DNA of 22,593 nt, from NCBI GenBank assembly GCA_017302755.1, contig JAFLCR010000009.1, positions 1-22,593 on the forward strand. Reading direction: 5' to 3'. Numbering within the stretch: the first letter of the stretch is position 1; each line of letters opens with the position of its first letter. Shown piece after piece: positions 1 through 7,851 of the stretch. Made by a program: the position numbers and the translations under genes. The stretch comes from Alphaproteobacteria bacterium. Its GTDB lineage: Bacteria > Pseudomonadota > Alphaproteobacteria > Rickettsiales > JAFLCR01. The notes under the pieces are model-generated. The model searched no databases. It saw nothing but the letters and a program-made list of their open reading frames with translations, and was not told where the DNA came from.

Positions 1-2
1 CC

Positions 3-1580
3 AAGCTGCAGCAGATGTCGTCGTGGAGCATGTTCGACTGGGTGAACACGAAGCACCAGATGGTCATCAGCACTAATCACGGTATTTTTCCTGAGCCGAT
101 CGACATGTCGGACCGAAGCTATATCGCCAAGGTCGTCAACAATCCCGGCCAGCTTGTGATCGCAGAGCCGCTCGAAGGCCGCACCAGCAAGCAATGGGTG
201 CTGCCTTTCGCCATGGGCGTCGCCGATGCGAGCGGCACGTATCTTGGCATGGTCACCATGGGGTTCAGCATCGCCAATCTCGCGCATGAGATCGAGGAAG
301 CCGCCAGCGGTGAAGGGTTCCGCTATGCCTTGCTCGACAATGATCTCCGCATGGTCGTGGAATCCGAAAAAGGGTTCGCCGATACTATCCCCAAAGAGCG
401 CCTAGGCCGCATCCACGGCTCGGGCGTGAAGTCGATGATGCTCGACCGATACTCGCCGTTCCAGAGCGGAACGACGTACAGCTATTTCAAGAGGCTCAAG
501 AAATACCCGTTCATGGTCTACATCACCTATGACCGCGGCATGGCCACCGGCGAGCTGCGCGAAGCGCTGCTGCCAAGGGTGCTGGAAATCGGCTCGATCG
601 GCGGGTTCATCGTGATCGTGCTGCTGCTGCTGCGCGCGCGCATCATCGCGCCCGTGCTTGAGCTTTGCACCCTCGCCGACCGCATCTCACGCGGCGATAC
701 GGCGAACCTTGTCGTGCCCAAGGGCGGCACACGGGAAATCGAAACCCTCGGCCAGCAGCTAGGGCGCATCACTAAATACATCGAGGAGCACCGGCATATC
801 GAACGCGAGTTGCTGCGGCAGAAGAAGGAACTCGAGAAAGCCAAGGAACAAGCCGAGCTGGCCACCCACACCCAGTCCGAATTCCTCGCGTGCATGAGCC
901 ACGAGCTGCGCACGCCGCTGAACGCCGTCATCGCGTTTTCGGAAACGCTCAAGAGCGAGATGTTCGGGCCAATCGGAAATGAGAAATACCGCGAATACAT
1001 TACGGATATTCATGCTTCGGGACATCACCTGCTCGATATTATCAACGACATCCTCGATCTATCGAAGGTCGAGGCGGGCATGGTGACGTTGCGCGAAACC
1101 GAATGCGAGGTCGCGGCGCTCATCGCCAAGTCGGTGCGGCTCGTCGCCGAAAAGGCCATGCAGCAGCAGATCGCCCTCGACACCAAGATAGAAGCAGACT
1201 CGCCGCGCCTGTTCGTGGACGAGCTGCGCGTGAAGCAAATCCTGCTCAACCTGCTCTCCAACGCTGTCAAGTTCACCCCGGCCAAGGGTAAAATCACCGT
1301 TTCCGCCTATACCGAGCGCATGGACGGCCAGCCGGTCGGCTATGCCATTGCGGTCAAAGACAGCGGCATCGGGATGGCGATGGAGGATATCCCCAAAGCG
1401 CTTTCCAAGTTTGGGCAGCTCGAATCCGCACTAGAGCGCAAGCACCCGGGAACCGGGCTCGGCCTGCCGCTTTCAAAAGAGCTGATTGAGCTGCACGGCG
1501 GCGACTTGCAGATCACCAGCGCGCCGGGAAAAGGTACGAAAGTAGTGGTGGTGTTTCCCTGGGAAAGGGTAAGAAAGTAA
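3..1580 (+). CDS. Sensor histidine kinase, 5' end outside the window
   Basis: Membrane sensor kinase that autophosphorylates on His and passes phosphate to an unseen response regulator. The reading frame is open to the left edge, so the start is probably upstream; the first ATG seen is at 15 and residues are numbered from it. Residues about 1-180 look like the C-terminal part of a periplasmic Cache/PDC sensor. One membrane helix lies at about 191-211, then a HAMP-like linker and a charged coiled coil (255-285). The HisKA H-box SHELRTPLN carries phosphoacceptor His296. The ATPase domain shows the N-box (LLNLLSNAVKFTP), G1 (DSGIGM) and G2 (GTGLGLPLSK). No receiver domain follows; the protein ends after the ATPase domain. 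The ligand cannot be inferred and no cognate regulator is in the window. Kinase identity is secure; the sensor class is inferred from pattern only. Confidence 0.93.
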   Translation, partial: KLQQMSSWSMFDWVNTKHQMVISTNHGIFPEPIDMSDRSYIAKVVNNPGQLVIAEPLEGRTSKQWVLPFAMGVADASGTYLGMVTMGFSIANLAHEIEEAASGEGFRYALLDNDLRMVVESEKGFADTIPKERLGRIHGSGVKSMMLDRYSPFQSGTTYSYFKRLKKYPFMVYITYDRGMATGELREALLPRVLEIGSIGGFIVIVLLLLRARIIAPVLELCTLADRISRGDTANLVVPKGGTREIETLGQQLGRITKYIEEHRHIERELLRQKKELEKAKEQAELATHTQSEFLACMSHELRTPLNAVIAFSETLKSEMFGPIGNEKYREYITDIHASGHHLLDIINDILDLSKVEAGMVTLRETECEVAALIAKSVRLVAEKAMQQQIALDTKIEADSPRLFVDELRVKQILLNLLSNAVKFTPAKGKITVSAYTERMDGQPVGYAIAVKDSGIGMAMEDIPKALSKFGQLESALERKHPGTGLGLPLSKELIELHGGDLQITSAPGKGTKVVVVFPWERVRK

Positions 1581-1696
1581 TATTTTCAGCCTATTGCCTT
1601 CCCACCCCCTGCCAATAAAGATGGAGCAGGCATGAAAAAACATCTTGCGTGCCCAGGAAAAATGCCCTAAAAGGATTATGTTGTTTGTTTTTGGGG

Positions 1697-1728
1697 GGCC
1701 ATCCCAGCTTCGGCTGAGATGGCCTTTT
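1697..1728 (+). terminator. Rho-independent terminator with UUCG tetraloop
   Basis: GGCCATCCCAG (1697-1707) pairs with CTGAGATGGCC (1714-1724) with one C-A mismatch. The stem is closed by a C-G pair around a TTCG tetraloop and followed by TTTT and a second T-rich stretch. It lies 117 bases after the kinase stop and well upstream of the lipoprotein gene, so it most likely ends the kinase transcript or a short RNA from 1590-1730. Confidence 0.8.
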
Positions 1729-1831
1729 CCTGTTTTGGCTTGGGATTTTCAGGTGCCCAGGGCCGCCATCGCCAGCAATCATTTGATAAATCTTGAATTT
1801 ATTAGAACCGCGTGGCAAGGCGATGTGTTTA

Positions 1832-1850
1832 ATATGCAAATAATGCATAT
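1832..1850. promoter_or_regulatory. Perfect 7-5-7 inverted repeat, possible operator
   Basis: ATATGCA, a 5-base spacer and TGCATAT form a perfect dyad centred about 95 bases upstream of the lipoprotein start. A second, weaker dyad (ATAAAT/ATTTAT) lies at 1786-1802, about 47 bases away centre to centre. The size fits a dimeric helix-turn-helix regulator site. AT-rich dyads of this length can occur by chance, so this is tentative. Confidence 0.3.
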
Positions 1851-1935
1851 CAGAGTCCGAATATAGATGCTTTCATGCCGCAAAAACATGTCATATGGTT
1901 GTCACATTAGAACTGACCACCAAGGAGGAACCCAC

Positions 1936-2109
1936 ATGTTCCCGAATCTGAAAATCATCACCCTCGCTCTTGTGTGCGGCCTCGCCCTTTCAGCGTGCAC
2001 CTCCACCAGCGGCGGACTCAAGGCCGGCGACTACACCTCGGCCACCGGCGTCAACACTGCTGCCGGCACGTATGCCGCGCCACCGCTGATCAGCGGCATG
2101 TACGACTGA
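1936..2109 (+). CDS. Small lipoprotein, 57 aa
   Basis: Function unknown. The first 20 residues are a lipoprotein signal: Lys6, a hydrophobic core and the lipobox LSAC with Cys21 as the lipidation site. Ser22-independent sorting cannot be predicted, but residue +2 is Thr rather than Asp, which favours outer-membrane delivery if Lol rules hold. The mature part is only about 37 residues, rich in Ser, Thr, Gly and Ala, and has no recognised domain. This ATG was preferred over an in-frame ATG at 1867 because AAGGAGG sits seven bases before it and the signal peptide starts there. It lies 56 bases upstream of the corA-like gene on the same strand but may be separately transcribed. Tiny alphaproteobacterial lipoproteins of this kind are often annotated only as hypothetical. 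Confidence 0.8.
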   Translation: MFPNLKIITLALVCGLALSACTSTSGGLKAGDYTSATGVNTAAGTYAAPPLISGMYD

Positions 2110-2130
2110 GCCAACGCTTAAGCCCCATTC

Positions 2131-2159
2131 GTGACAAGAGATAAGAGCTATGCTATAGC
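2131..2159 (+). promoter_or_regulatory. Putative sigma-70 promoter for the corA-like gene
   Basis: GTGACA (2131-2136), a 17-base spacer and TATAGC (2154-2159) match the consensus at 5/6 and 4/6 positions. Transcription would be expected to begin about seven bases later, at or next to the A of the ATG at 2166, which would give a leaderless message. Inferred from motif matching only. Confidence 0.4.
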
Positions 2160-2180
2160 GGCGGGATGAAGTCCCGCCGC
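2158..2180 (+). repeat. Perfect 9-bp stem-loop spanning the corA-like start codon
   Basis: GCGGCGGGA (2158-2166) and TCCCGCCGC (2172-2180) are exact reverse complements around a 5-base loop. The A of the ATG at 2166 lies in the stem and the TG in the loop. If transcribed from upstream it would hide the start codon; with the T-rich TTAGCTTCGCTTTTT after it, it could also act as a weak terminator for the lipoprotein gene. Confidence 0.5.
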
Positions 2181-3266
2181 TTAGCTTCGCTTTTTCCCAA
2201 CTTCGCCCACATCACCCCGGGCGCGGCGCCCGGCGAAATGGAAGCGCAGAAGGATGCGCTGCCCACCACCATCACCGTGGTTGCCTACAACAACGAATGG
2301 TTCGAAGAACGCGTGATCACCGACCTGGCGGAGATCGATGCCTACGGCGACCAGTGGAAAACCGTGTGGATCCGGGTCTGCGGGTATAAGGACGTGCGCA
2401 TTATCTCGCAGCTTGGCGAGCGCTTCCGCCTGCACCCGCTCGCCATGGAAGACGTGTTCCACACCCATCAGCGCAACAAGGTGGATCATTACGAAGACTA
2501 CGCTTTCGTCGTCGCCAAGAAAGCGGCGCGATCGCCTAATCTCTGCTTCGAGCAGGTGAACCTATTCATCCGCAAGAAATTTCTTCTTACCTTCTCCGAA
2601 CGCCCGACCCCGCTGGGCGACACGCTTATCAACCGCATCAACGTGGCGCACGGCAAGTTCCGCTCGAGGGGGCCGGACTACCTCGCCTACGCCATCCTCG
2701 ACGGGGTGATCGACGGCTATCTTGTCACCGCCGACAGCTACAGCCACGACCTGGAGGTGATCGAGCAGGAGATCCTGCATTCGCCGAAAGCCGATACCAT
2801 CCCGCGGCTGCATCATTTGAAGAGCGAGATCTTCGGCTTGCGCTCGGTGATCTGGCCGATGCGCGACACCATCACCTCGCTCAGGCGCGAAACCGAGGAC
2901 GTGATCAGTGACGAAACCGGCGTCTTTCTGCGCGATTGCCAGGATCATACGCTGCAACTGCTCGAAGTGCTCGAATCGCAATGGCAACTCGCGGCAAGCC
3001 TGGTGCAGGCTTACCTTGCCTTCCAGAACAACCGCATGAACGAAGTGGTGAAGCTGCTGACGCTCGTTTCGGCTATTTTTATTCCGCTCAATTTCATCGC
3101 CAGCATCTACGGCATGAATTTTAATACAAACCACCCCTATAACATGCCGGAGCTGAACTGGGATTACGGCTACCCGGCCGTGCTTGCGCTGATGAGCGCC
3201 GTGGCGCTGGGGCTGGTATGGTTCTTCAAGCGCAAGGGCTGGCTGCGCAATAATGGAGGAGTGTAG
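2166..3266 (+). CDS. corA: CorA-family Mg2+/divalent cation channel
   Basis: Inner-membrane pentameric channel for Mg2+ (some members carry Co2+, Ni2+ or Zn2+). The 366-residue length fits CorA. A large cytosolic alpha/beta and long-helix domain covers about residues 35-290. It is followed by two C-terminal membrane helices at about 294-314 and 337-356. The YGMN signature (315-318) closes helix 1 and the periplasmic loop carries MPEL (327-330), the acidic entry motif. A basic tail (KRKGW) follows helix 2. The ATG at 2166 has no properly spaced Shine-Dalgarno and lies inside a perfect hairpin; the next in-frame ATG (2238) is also without a clear site, so the start is uncertain. The glutathione peroxidase gene begins directly after its stop. 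The family is certain; the transported ion cannot be read from sequence. Confidence 0.93.
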   Translation: MKSRRLASLFPNFAHITPGAAPGEMEAQKDALPTTITVVAYNNEWFEERVITDLAEIDAYGDQWKTVWIRVCGYKDVRIISQLGERFRLHPLAMEDVFHTHQRNKVDHYEDYAFVVAKKAARSPNLCFEQVNLFIRKKFLLTFSERPTPLGDTLINRINVAHGKFRSRGPDYLAYAILDGVIDGYLVTADSYSHDLEVIEQEILHSPKADTIPRLHHLKSEIFGLRSVIWPMRDTITSLRRETEDVISDETGVFLRDCQDHTLQLLEVLESQWQLAASLVQAYLAFQNNRMNEVVKLLTLVSAIFIPLNFIASIYGMNFNTNHPYNMPELNWDYGYPAVLALMSAVALGLVWFFKRKGWLRNNGGV

Positions 3267-3884
3267 ATGAGGCTCTGGGCGTCGCTGCTTTCCTATCTGC
3301 TCGCGCTGTTCACCACGCCGGTTCTGGCAGCCGACGCCCCGAAACAGAGCACGCAGAATGCGTTCGATTTCACCTTCATCGGCATCGACGGCGAACCGTT
3401 GCCGCTTTCGCAGTATAGAGGGCGTGCCGTGCTGATCGTAAACGTGGCCTCAAAATGCGGGTTCGTGCCGCAATACGCCGAAATGCAGACACTCTGGGAA
3501 ACCTACCGGAACAAAGGACTGGTGGTGATTGCCGTACCGGCTAATGATTTTGACAATCAGGAGCCGGGCGCCGAAGCCGATATCAAGAAATTCGCCACCG
3601 AGCAGTACAACGTCACCTTCCCCATGACGTCGAAGGTGCATGTGATCGGCGATGAGGCGCATCCCTTCTATCGCTGGGCCGTGGCCCAGCTCGGCACGAA
3701 GGCGCGGCCGGTATGGAACTTCCACAAATACCTTATCGCGCCGGATGGACGGCTGGCGGACTGGTTCTTTTCCTTCACCTCCGCCACGTCGCCGCGCGTG
3801 GTAAGGTCGATTGAGGCGAACCTGCCCAAGGACTTCGTCGCCATGCCGGAACCGCCGGAACCGGGCGCACGGCCAAAGAAGTGA
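3267..3884 (+). CDS. Exported glutathione peroxidase family protein
   Basis: Thiol peroxidase of the glutathione peroxidase fold, reducing H2O2 or organic/lipid hydroperoxides, probably with thioredoxin-like reductants as for most bacterial members. A Sec signal peptide is visible: positive Arg2, hydrophobic core and VLA at 19-21. The catalytic set is present: Cys64 in NVASKCG, Gln98 in NQEPG, and Trp150-Asn151 in WNFHKYL. The usual PCNQF segment reads PANDF, so the second Cys often used as resolving residue at that place is missing. The C-terminus is Pro-rich (PEPPEPG). The gene begins on the base after the corA-like stop, with GGAGGAG inside the end of that gene, and its stop overlaps the mutY start, so the three are likely one operon. 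Being exported is less common than the cytosolic form. Confidence 0.92.
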   Translation: MRLWASLLSYLLALFTTPVLAADAPKQSTQNAFDFTFIGIDGEPLPLSQYRGRAVLIVNVASKCGFVPQYAEMQTLWETYRNKGLVVIAVPANDFDNQEPGAEADIKKFATEQYNVTFPMTSKVHVIGDEAHPFYRWAVAQLGTKARPVWNFHKYLIAPDGRLADWFFSFTSATSPRVVRSIEANLPKDFVAMPEPPEPGARPKK

Positions 3885-4867
3885 TGGAACAAGCACGGCG
3901 CGCCATTGCCGCCTGGTATGAAACGCACGGCAGGCATGACCTTCCCTGGCGCCTTACCCGCGACCCATACGCCATCTATGTCAGCGAGATCATGCTGCAA
4001 CAGACGCAGGTGGCCACGGTGCGCGACCGGTATTATGCGCCGTTCCTGGCGCGGTTCCCCGATGTGAAAACGCTTGCGGAAGCACCACTCGAAGACGTGT
4101 TGAAAGCCTGGGAAGGGCTGGGATATTACCGGCGGGCGAAGCATCTGCACGCGGCAGCGCGGGCCTGCGGCGGCGCGATGCCGGAAACCGTGGACGGCCT
4201 TATGGCACTGCCTGGGGTGGGAAGAAACACGGCCCATGCCGTCGCCGCCTTCGCCTACCGCACGCCAGTGCCGGTGATGGAGGCAAATGTCCGCCGCGTG
4301 CTGCGGCGCGTCTTTGCGCTGAAGGAAGCATCGGAGAAACTACTCTGGGAAAAAGCGGCGGAGCTGCTCGGAAACGCCGACCCTTTCATTCATAACCAGG
4401 CGATGATGGACATCGGCGCCACGATCTGCATGCCTGCGCAAGCCGCTTGCGGCGGCTGTCCGCTCACTTCCATATGCCGGGGAAAACAGAACCCCGCCTC
4501 CTATGACGCGAAGCCGGCGAAGAAGGCCGTGCCGGTGCGAAGCCGCCTGCTGCTGCTGGTGACGGACCGTGAAGGCCGGATCTTCGCCAGCCCAAGGGAA
4601 GGCGCGCTGCTTCATGGCATGTACGCTTTTCCGGAACTGGAACCAGAAGCAAGCCAGGCCATGGTGGACGGGGAGAAACACAACATCGGCAACGCCCGCC
4701 TGCTGGGACGCATCCGCCAAGTATACAGCCATTTCCGGCTGGAAGCCGAGGTGAGGCACCTGGCGATGGACGCGCGCAAGCGCGGCTGGCTTTCGCCCGC
4801 TGATCTCGCCGCGTTACCCCTCTCGCGGGCGGATAGGAAAGCGCTGGCGCTGTTGTCAAATAATTAA
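3884..4867 (+). CDS. mutY: A/G-specific adenine DNA glycosylase
   Basis: Removes adenine mispaired with 8-oxoguanine or G in base excision repair. Residues from the ATG at 3884, which overlaps the preceding TGA by one base; a GTG at 3881 is an alternative. Seen: catalytic Glu35 in SEIMLQQTQ, helix-hairpin-helix LPGVG (109-113), and the iron-sulfur loop Cys182-x6-Cys189-x2-Cys192-x5-Cys198. A C-terminal Nudix-like 8-oxoG recognition domain follows (about 215-327), with the YSHF equivalent of the FSH loop. Odd: the segment usually VDGNV reads MEANV, so Glu133 occupies the place of catalytic Asp138 of E. coli MutY. It sits in the same operon as a peroxidase, which fits a shared oxidative-damage theme. 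The 327-residue length is normal to slightly short. EndoIII is excluded by the Nudix-like domain. Confidence 0.93.
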   Translation: MEQARRAIAAWYETHGRHDLPWRLTRDPYAIYVSEIMLQQTQVATVRDRYYAPFLARFPDVKTLAEAPLEDVLKAWEGLGYYRRAKHLHAAARACGGAMPETVDGLMALPGVGRNTAHAVAAFAYRTPVPVMEANVRRVLRRVFALKEASEKLLWEKAAELLGNADPFIHNQAMMDIGATICMPAQAACGGCPLTSICRGKQNPASYDAKPAKKAVPVRSRLLLLVTDREGRIFASPREGALLHGMYAFPELEPEASQAMVDGEKHNIGNARLLGRIRQVYSHFRLEAEVRHLAMDARKRGWLSPADLAALPLSRADRKALALLSNN

Positions 4868-4910
4868 CACCCGCGCGTTACAAGATGGAACGCTACTCAG
4901 CCACGCGATC

Positions 4911-6182
4911 ATGCTGCAAAAACTACTACGACGCTATCACAGCATTTCCACCCGCCTCCAGGCTTCAGCAATTCTGCTGTCGCTGGTCGGCATCGGGTTC
5001 GGGGTGAAAAGCTATCTGCATGTCCGTGAATCCATGGGGCTGGAAGCCAGCGAGCCGTATTGGAACGATCTGGTCTGGCAGCTGCTGGTCGCGCTGGCCG
5101 TCAATATCGTGGTGGCACTACTCATCAACCGCATCGTCACCGAACCGCTCAATATCCTCAACGAGGTAATGCGCGGATTGGCCAACGGAACGTTACCCGA
5201 CGAGATCCCCTTCTCCAAAGCGCTGAATGAAATCGGCAGCACGGCGCGCAAGGTGGAGCAGTTCCAGAAGAACGTGAAAGAGAAAACTGCGCTGGAAAAA
5301 ACGCACCGGGAGGCCGAGGAACGCCTGCACCGCGAACGCAAGGAAGCGTTTCACGCCCTCGCCTCCGCCTTTGAGCGCGACGTGAAGGGCGCGGCGGAAA
5401 AAGTGGTGGCGGCGACGCAGGCCATGTTCTCCGTCTCCGAAATCGTCACCCGCGCCACGGAAAGCACCAACGCCCAGGCGGAAGGCATCGCCGGCGCATC
5501 CATCGAAACGGCAAGGATGGTGGAAGAAGCCTCACGCGCCCTGAATGAGATGTCCGGCTCCAGCCACGACCTGATGTTCCAGGTGAACAAAGCGTTCCGC
5601 GCCATCGGCGAATCCGAGGCGGAAATCGCGGCCACGCGCGAGCATATCGGGCGGCTGGCCGAGAACGGGAACGACATCGTCGCCTCCATCGCCATGATCG
5701 ACGACATCACCGACCAAATCAACCTGCTGGCGCTCAACGCCACCATCGAAGCCGCCCGCGCCGGCGAAGCGGGCAAGGGCTTCTCCGTCGTCGCAGGGGC
5801 GGTAAAAGCGCTGGCCGGTGAAACCGCCAAGGCCACGGCGCTCATCGGCAGCAGGATCCAGGGCATGCAGCAGACGCTGGAAAAAGTGGAATCCGCTTCC
5901 ACCCATCTGAGCGACGCCATGCAGGGCATGGTGCGGATGTCGGAAACCGTGATCCGTTCCATGCAGGCGCAGCATCAAATGAACAACAGCGTCTCCTCGA
6001 AAATCGAGCAAACCGCCAATAACACCCAGGAAGTCTCCTCGCAGATCGAGGAGGTGGCGCGCGCCGCCTGCCACAACGCCCAGGCGGCGGACGAGATGAT
6101 CCTGCTCATTCAGCAGCTGAAGGAGCAGTCCTCCCTGCTGCAGGAGCGCATCGACAGCTTCCTTCTGCGCATCAAGGAATAA
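4911..6182 (+). CDS. Methyl-accepting chemotaxis protein without a ligand-binding domain
   Basis: Chemoreceptor-type signal transducer expected to control CheA/CheW. Two membrane helices lie at about residues 18-36 and 54-73, with only about 17 residues between them, so there is no real periplasmic sensor. A HAMP domain follows (about 74-125, with TEPL and NEIG), then a coiled coil and the cytoplasmic signalling domain. The hairpin tip runs at about 262-302 and contains DQINLLALNATIEAARAGE and GKGFSVVA. The tip continues AGAVKALA where most receptors have a Glu (A-x-EV-[RK]-x-LA). No C-terminal CheR/CheB pentapeptide is seen. It starts 43 bases after mutY without a strong Shine-Dalgarno and overlaps by 11 bases, tail to tail, the gene on the other strand. 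No che genes are in the window. It may sense internal or membrane state. Confidence 0.92.
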   Translation: MLQKLLRRYHSISTRLQASAILLSLVGIGFGVKSYLHVRESMGLEASEPYWNDLVWQLLVALAVNIVVALLINRIVTEPLNILNEVMRGLANGTLPDEIPFSKALNEIGSTARKVEQFQKNVKEKTALEKTHREAEERLHRERKEAFHALASAFERDVKGAAEKVVAATQAMFSVSEIVTRATESTNAQAEGIAGASIETARMVEEASRALNEMSGSSHDLMFQVNKAFRAIGESEAEIAATREHIGRLAENGNDIVASIAMIDDITDQINLLALNATIEAARAGEAGKGFSVVAGAVKALAGETAKATALIGSRIQGMQQTLEKVESASTHLSDAMQGMVRMSETVIRSMQAQHQMNNSVSSKIEQTANNTQEVSSQIEEVARAACHNAQAADEMILLIQQLKEQSSLLQERIDSFLLRIKE

Positions 6183-7851
6183 GCTGGATCACGCGGAAGC
6201 GCGCATTCTCGAAAATTACCGGGAAGGCGTGTTCGTCGGCAAGCAGGAAGCTCTTTTCCTTGTTTTCTTCCCAAAGCGTTTTTACCTCGCCGGTGAAGGG
6301 CTTGAAATACGTTGGCGCGTCGCCCGCCAGCAGGGGTTTCTCCACGACGAGATGCGTGATGCCGCATTCCTCCCTAAGCACAGCAAGCAGAACAGCGCGC
6401 TCCGTGGCGAAATAACCGCGCGACAGGCAGGAGAAACGCTTGCGCATGAGATCCGTGTATTCACGATGGAAGACTTGGTGGGTTTCGTAATTCATCAGCA
6501 CACGGCGGCGGCTGAGATAAGGAATATTATCAGCCATGCCCATAGGCCAGCCGGCAATCACCGCTTCCTGCGGCAGAGTGGCGAGCGCTTCGTATAACGG
6601 GCGGTCGTCGGCGGGAATCTTGACCGTGTAGCCCGCATCGCTCTGCCCTCGCCCACCGAAGAGCAGCAGCACCGCCAATACCGCCGCCAGCATGCCTGCA
6701 TCGGGAAACCAGGCATGCTTTTCCGCCAGGGTGCGTTTCTGCATGATCTGGCGCAGCGCCACGGGAAACAGCGTCAGCAAGATGACGGGAAAGCTGTAGA
6801 GCACATAGCGCTGCGGAAGATAGGCATATGGCGCCGCCAGCAGCGACAGCGTATGGCAGGTGACGACCGCCACGGGCAGAAGTAACACGCGCAACAAGGC
6901 CGCGCGGTCGCCGCGCCAGCCGGTGAAGCCAAAATAAAACAGCGAAAGAATCAGGATCACGATATCGGTGGTGAGCGGCACGCTCGCCTCGCGCAGGTGC
7001 AGCGGCGCGAACCATGCATCACCCGCGCCCATGAGGCTACGGTAGCTGGCGGCGGCCAGCTCGTTCAACACGGAAGGATACGGGGCGCGGTCTTCCACGC
7101 CGTAACGCCCGCCCTCGCCGGTTTCGGGATAGGCGGCGGCATCGGCGGCCGTCAGCCGCGGCCCGTAATCACCTCCGGCCAGGAATTGCGGTAACAACAT
7201 CAATGCCGAAAGCAGCGCCGCGCCGCCCACCAGCAGCAGACGTTTGCGCAGACTCCAGGATGCCATGTCGCCGCGATGACGCTCGGGCAAAAAACTCACC
7301 GCCACCAGCGACGCGCCGCTGAGCACCCCCGCGGGCGGATAGAACGCAGCGCCCAGCAGCGTGGCGGCAGCGAGCCAGCACGCCCTGCCCGCGACCAACC
7401 CCCACAGCGCCATGGCGACGATGGGAAAAGCGAAAGCCCGCGCCAAGCCGCCGGTCATGCGCTCTAGAAACAAGGCGGTGGAAAGCGCGAGGACCAGCGT
7501 TGCCCAAGCCGTCGCCGCGCTGCCGAGGCGGTACGACGCCATCGCCATCAGCACCAGCATGGCCGCGAGAAGCGGATAGGGAAGATATTTACTGAGAACC
7601 TGTGGATCGGCGAACAGCGACAGGGTTTGATAAAGCGCCGTGAAGCCCGCGCTCAGATGGGTGCGCAAGTAGTATTGCTTGATGGTGTCATCGGGCGGGA
7701 TCTCCTTATAGAGCGGCGGAATCCAGGCGCGGGCGTCATCAGTGAAGGTGTAAGGGTCGGCGGCCAGCTCCAGGTGACGCAGATAGGCGCTTCCGAAAAC
7801 CAGCACCAGGGATCCGGCAAACAGCGCAAGGACGAGAAGACGGCGGATCAT
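6172..7851 (-). CDS. GT-C-like polytopic membrane protein, 559 aa
   Basis: Inner-membrane protein, possibly a lipid-linked-sugar glycosyltransferase of the GT-C fold. After a first membrane helix (about 5-22) comes a periplasmic stretch with the acidic pair Asp38-Asp39 in FTDDARAW, the position of the metal-binding acidic motif in GT-C enzymes. At least eight further hydrophobic segments follow up to about residue 430. The last roughly 120 residues are a soluble domain (WPMGMADNIPYLSRR and on). The ATG at 7851 was chosen because it overlaps the upstream stop as ATGA; a longer frame to 8004 would overlap the upstream gene and encodes Arg-rich sequence that is not membrane-like. The 3' end overlaps the chemoreceptor gene by 11 bases. 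The membrane nature is sure; the transferase role is an inference from the DD motif and layout. Confidence 0.75.
   Translation of the reverse strand: MIRRLLVLALFAGSLVLVFGSAYLRHLELAADPYTFTDDARAWIPPLYKEIPPDDTIKQYYLRTHLSAGFTALYQTLSLFADPQVLSKYLPYPLLAAMLVLMAMASYRLGSAATAWATLVLALSTALFLERMTGGLARAFAFPIVAMALWGLVAGRACWLAAATLLGAAFYPPAGVLSGASLVAVSFLPERHRGDMASWSLRKRLLLVGGAALLSALMLLPQFLAGGDYGPRLTAADAAAYPETGEGGRYGVEDRAPYPSVLNELAAASYRSLMGAGDAWFAPLHLREASVPLTTDIVILILSLFYFGFTGWRGDRAALLRVLLLPVAVVTCHTLSLLAAPYAYLPQRYVLYSFPVILLTLFPVALRQIMQKRTLAEKHAWFPDAGMLAAVLAVLLLFGGRGQSDAGYTVKIPADDRPLYEALATLPQEAVIAGWPMGMADNIPYLSRRRVLMNYETHQVFHREYTDLMRKRFSCLSRGYFATERAVLLAVLREECGITHLVVEKPLLAGDAPTYFKPFTGEVKTLWEENKEKSFLLADEHAFPVIFENARFRVIQLIP

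Larger units (their letters stand above)
1581..1935. other. Intergenic region between kinase and lipoprotein genes
   Basis: This is the only gene-free stretch over 300 bases. It holds the terminator at 1697-1728. It also holds two AT-rich inverted repeats with 5-base spacers: ATAAAT/ATTTAT at 1786-1802 and ATATGCA/TGCATAT at 1832-1850. A strong Shine-Dalgarno AAGGAGG lies at 1922-1928. A 12-codon ATG frame at 1632-1670 with a GGAG eight bases upstream exists but has no other support. No convincing sigma-70 promoter for the lipoprotein gene was found. Confidence 0.6.

Noticed and set aside
1632..1670. 12-codon frame MKKHLACPGKMP with GGAG upstream, before the terminator
   Set aside because: Considered as an attenuator leader, but no regulated codon run is present and the next gene is over 250 bases away, so it is not listed as a gene.
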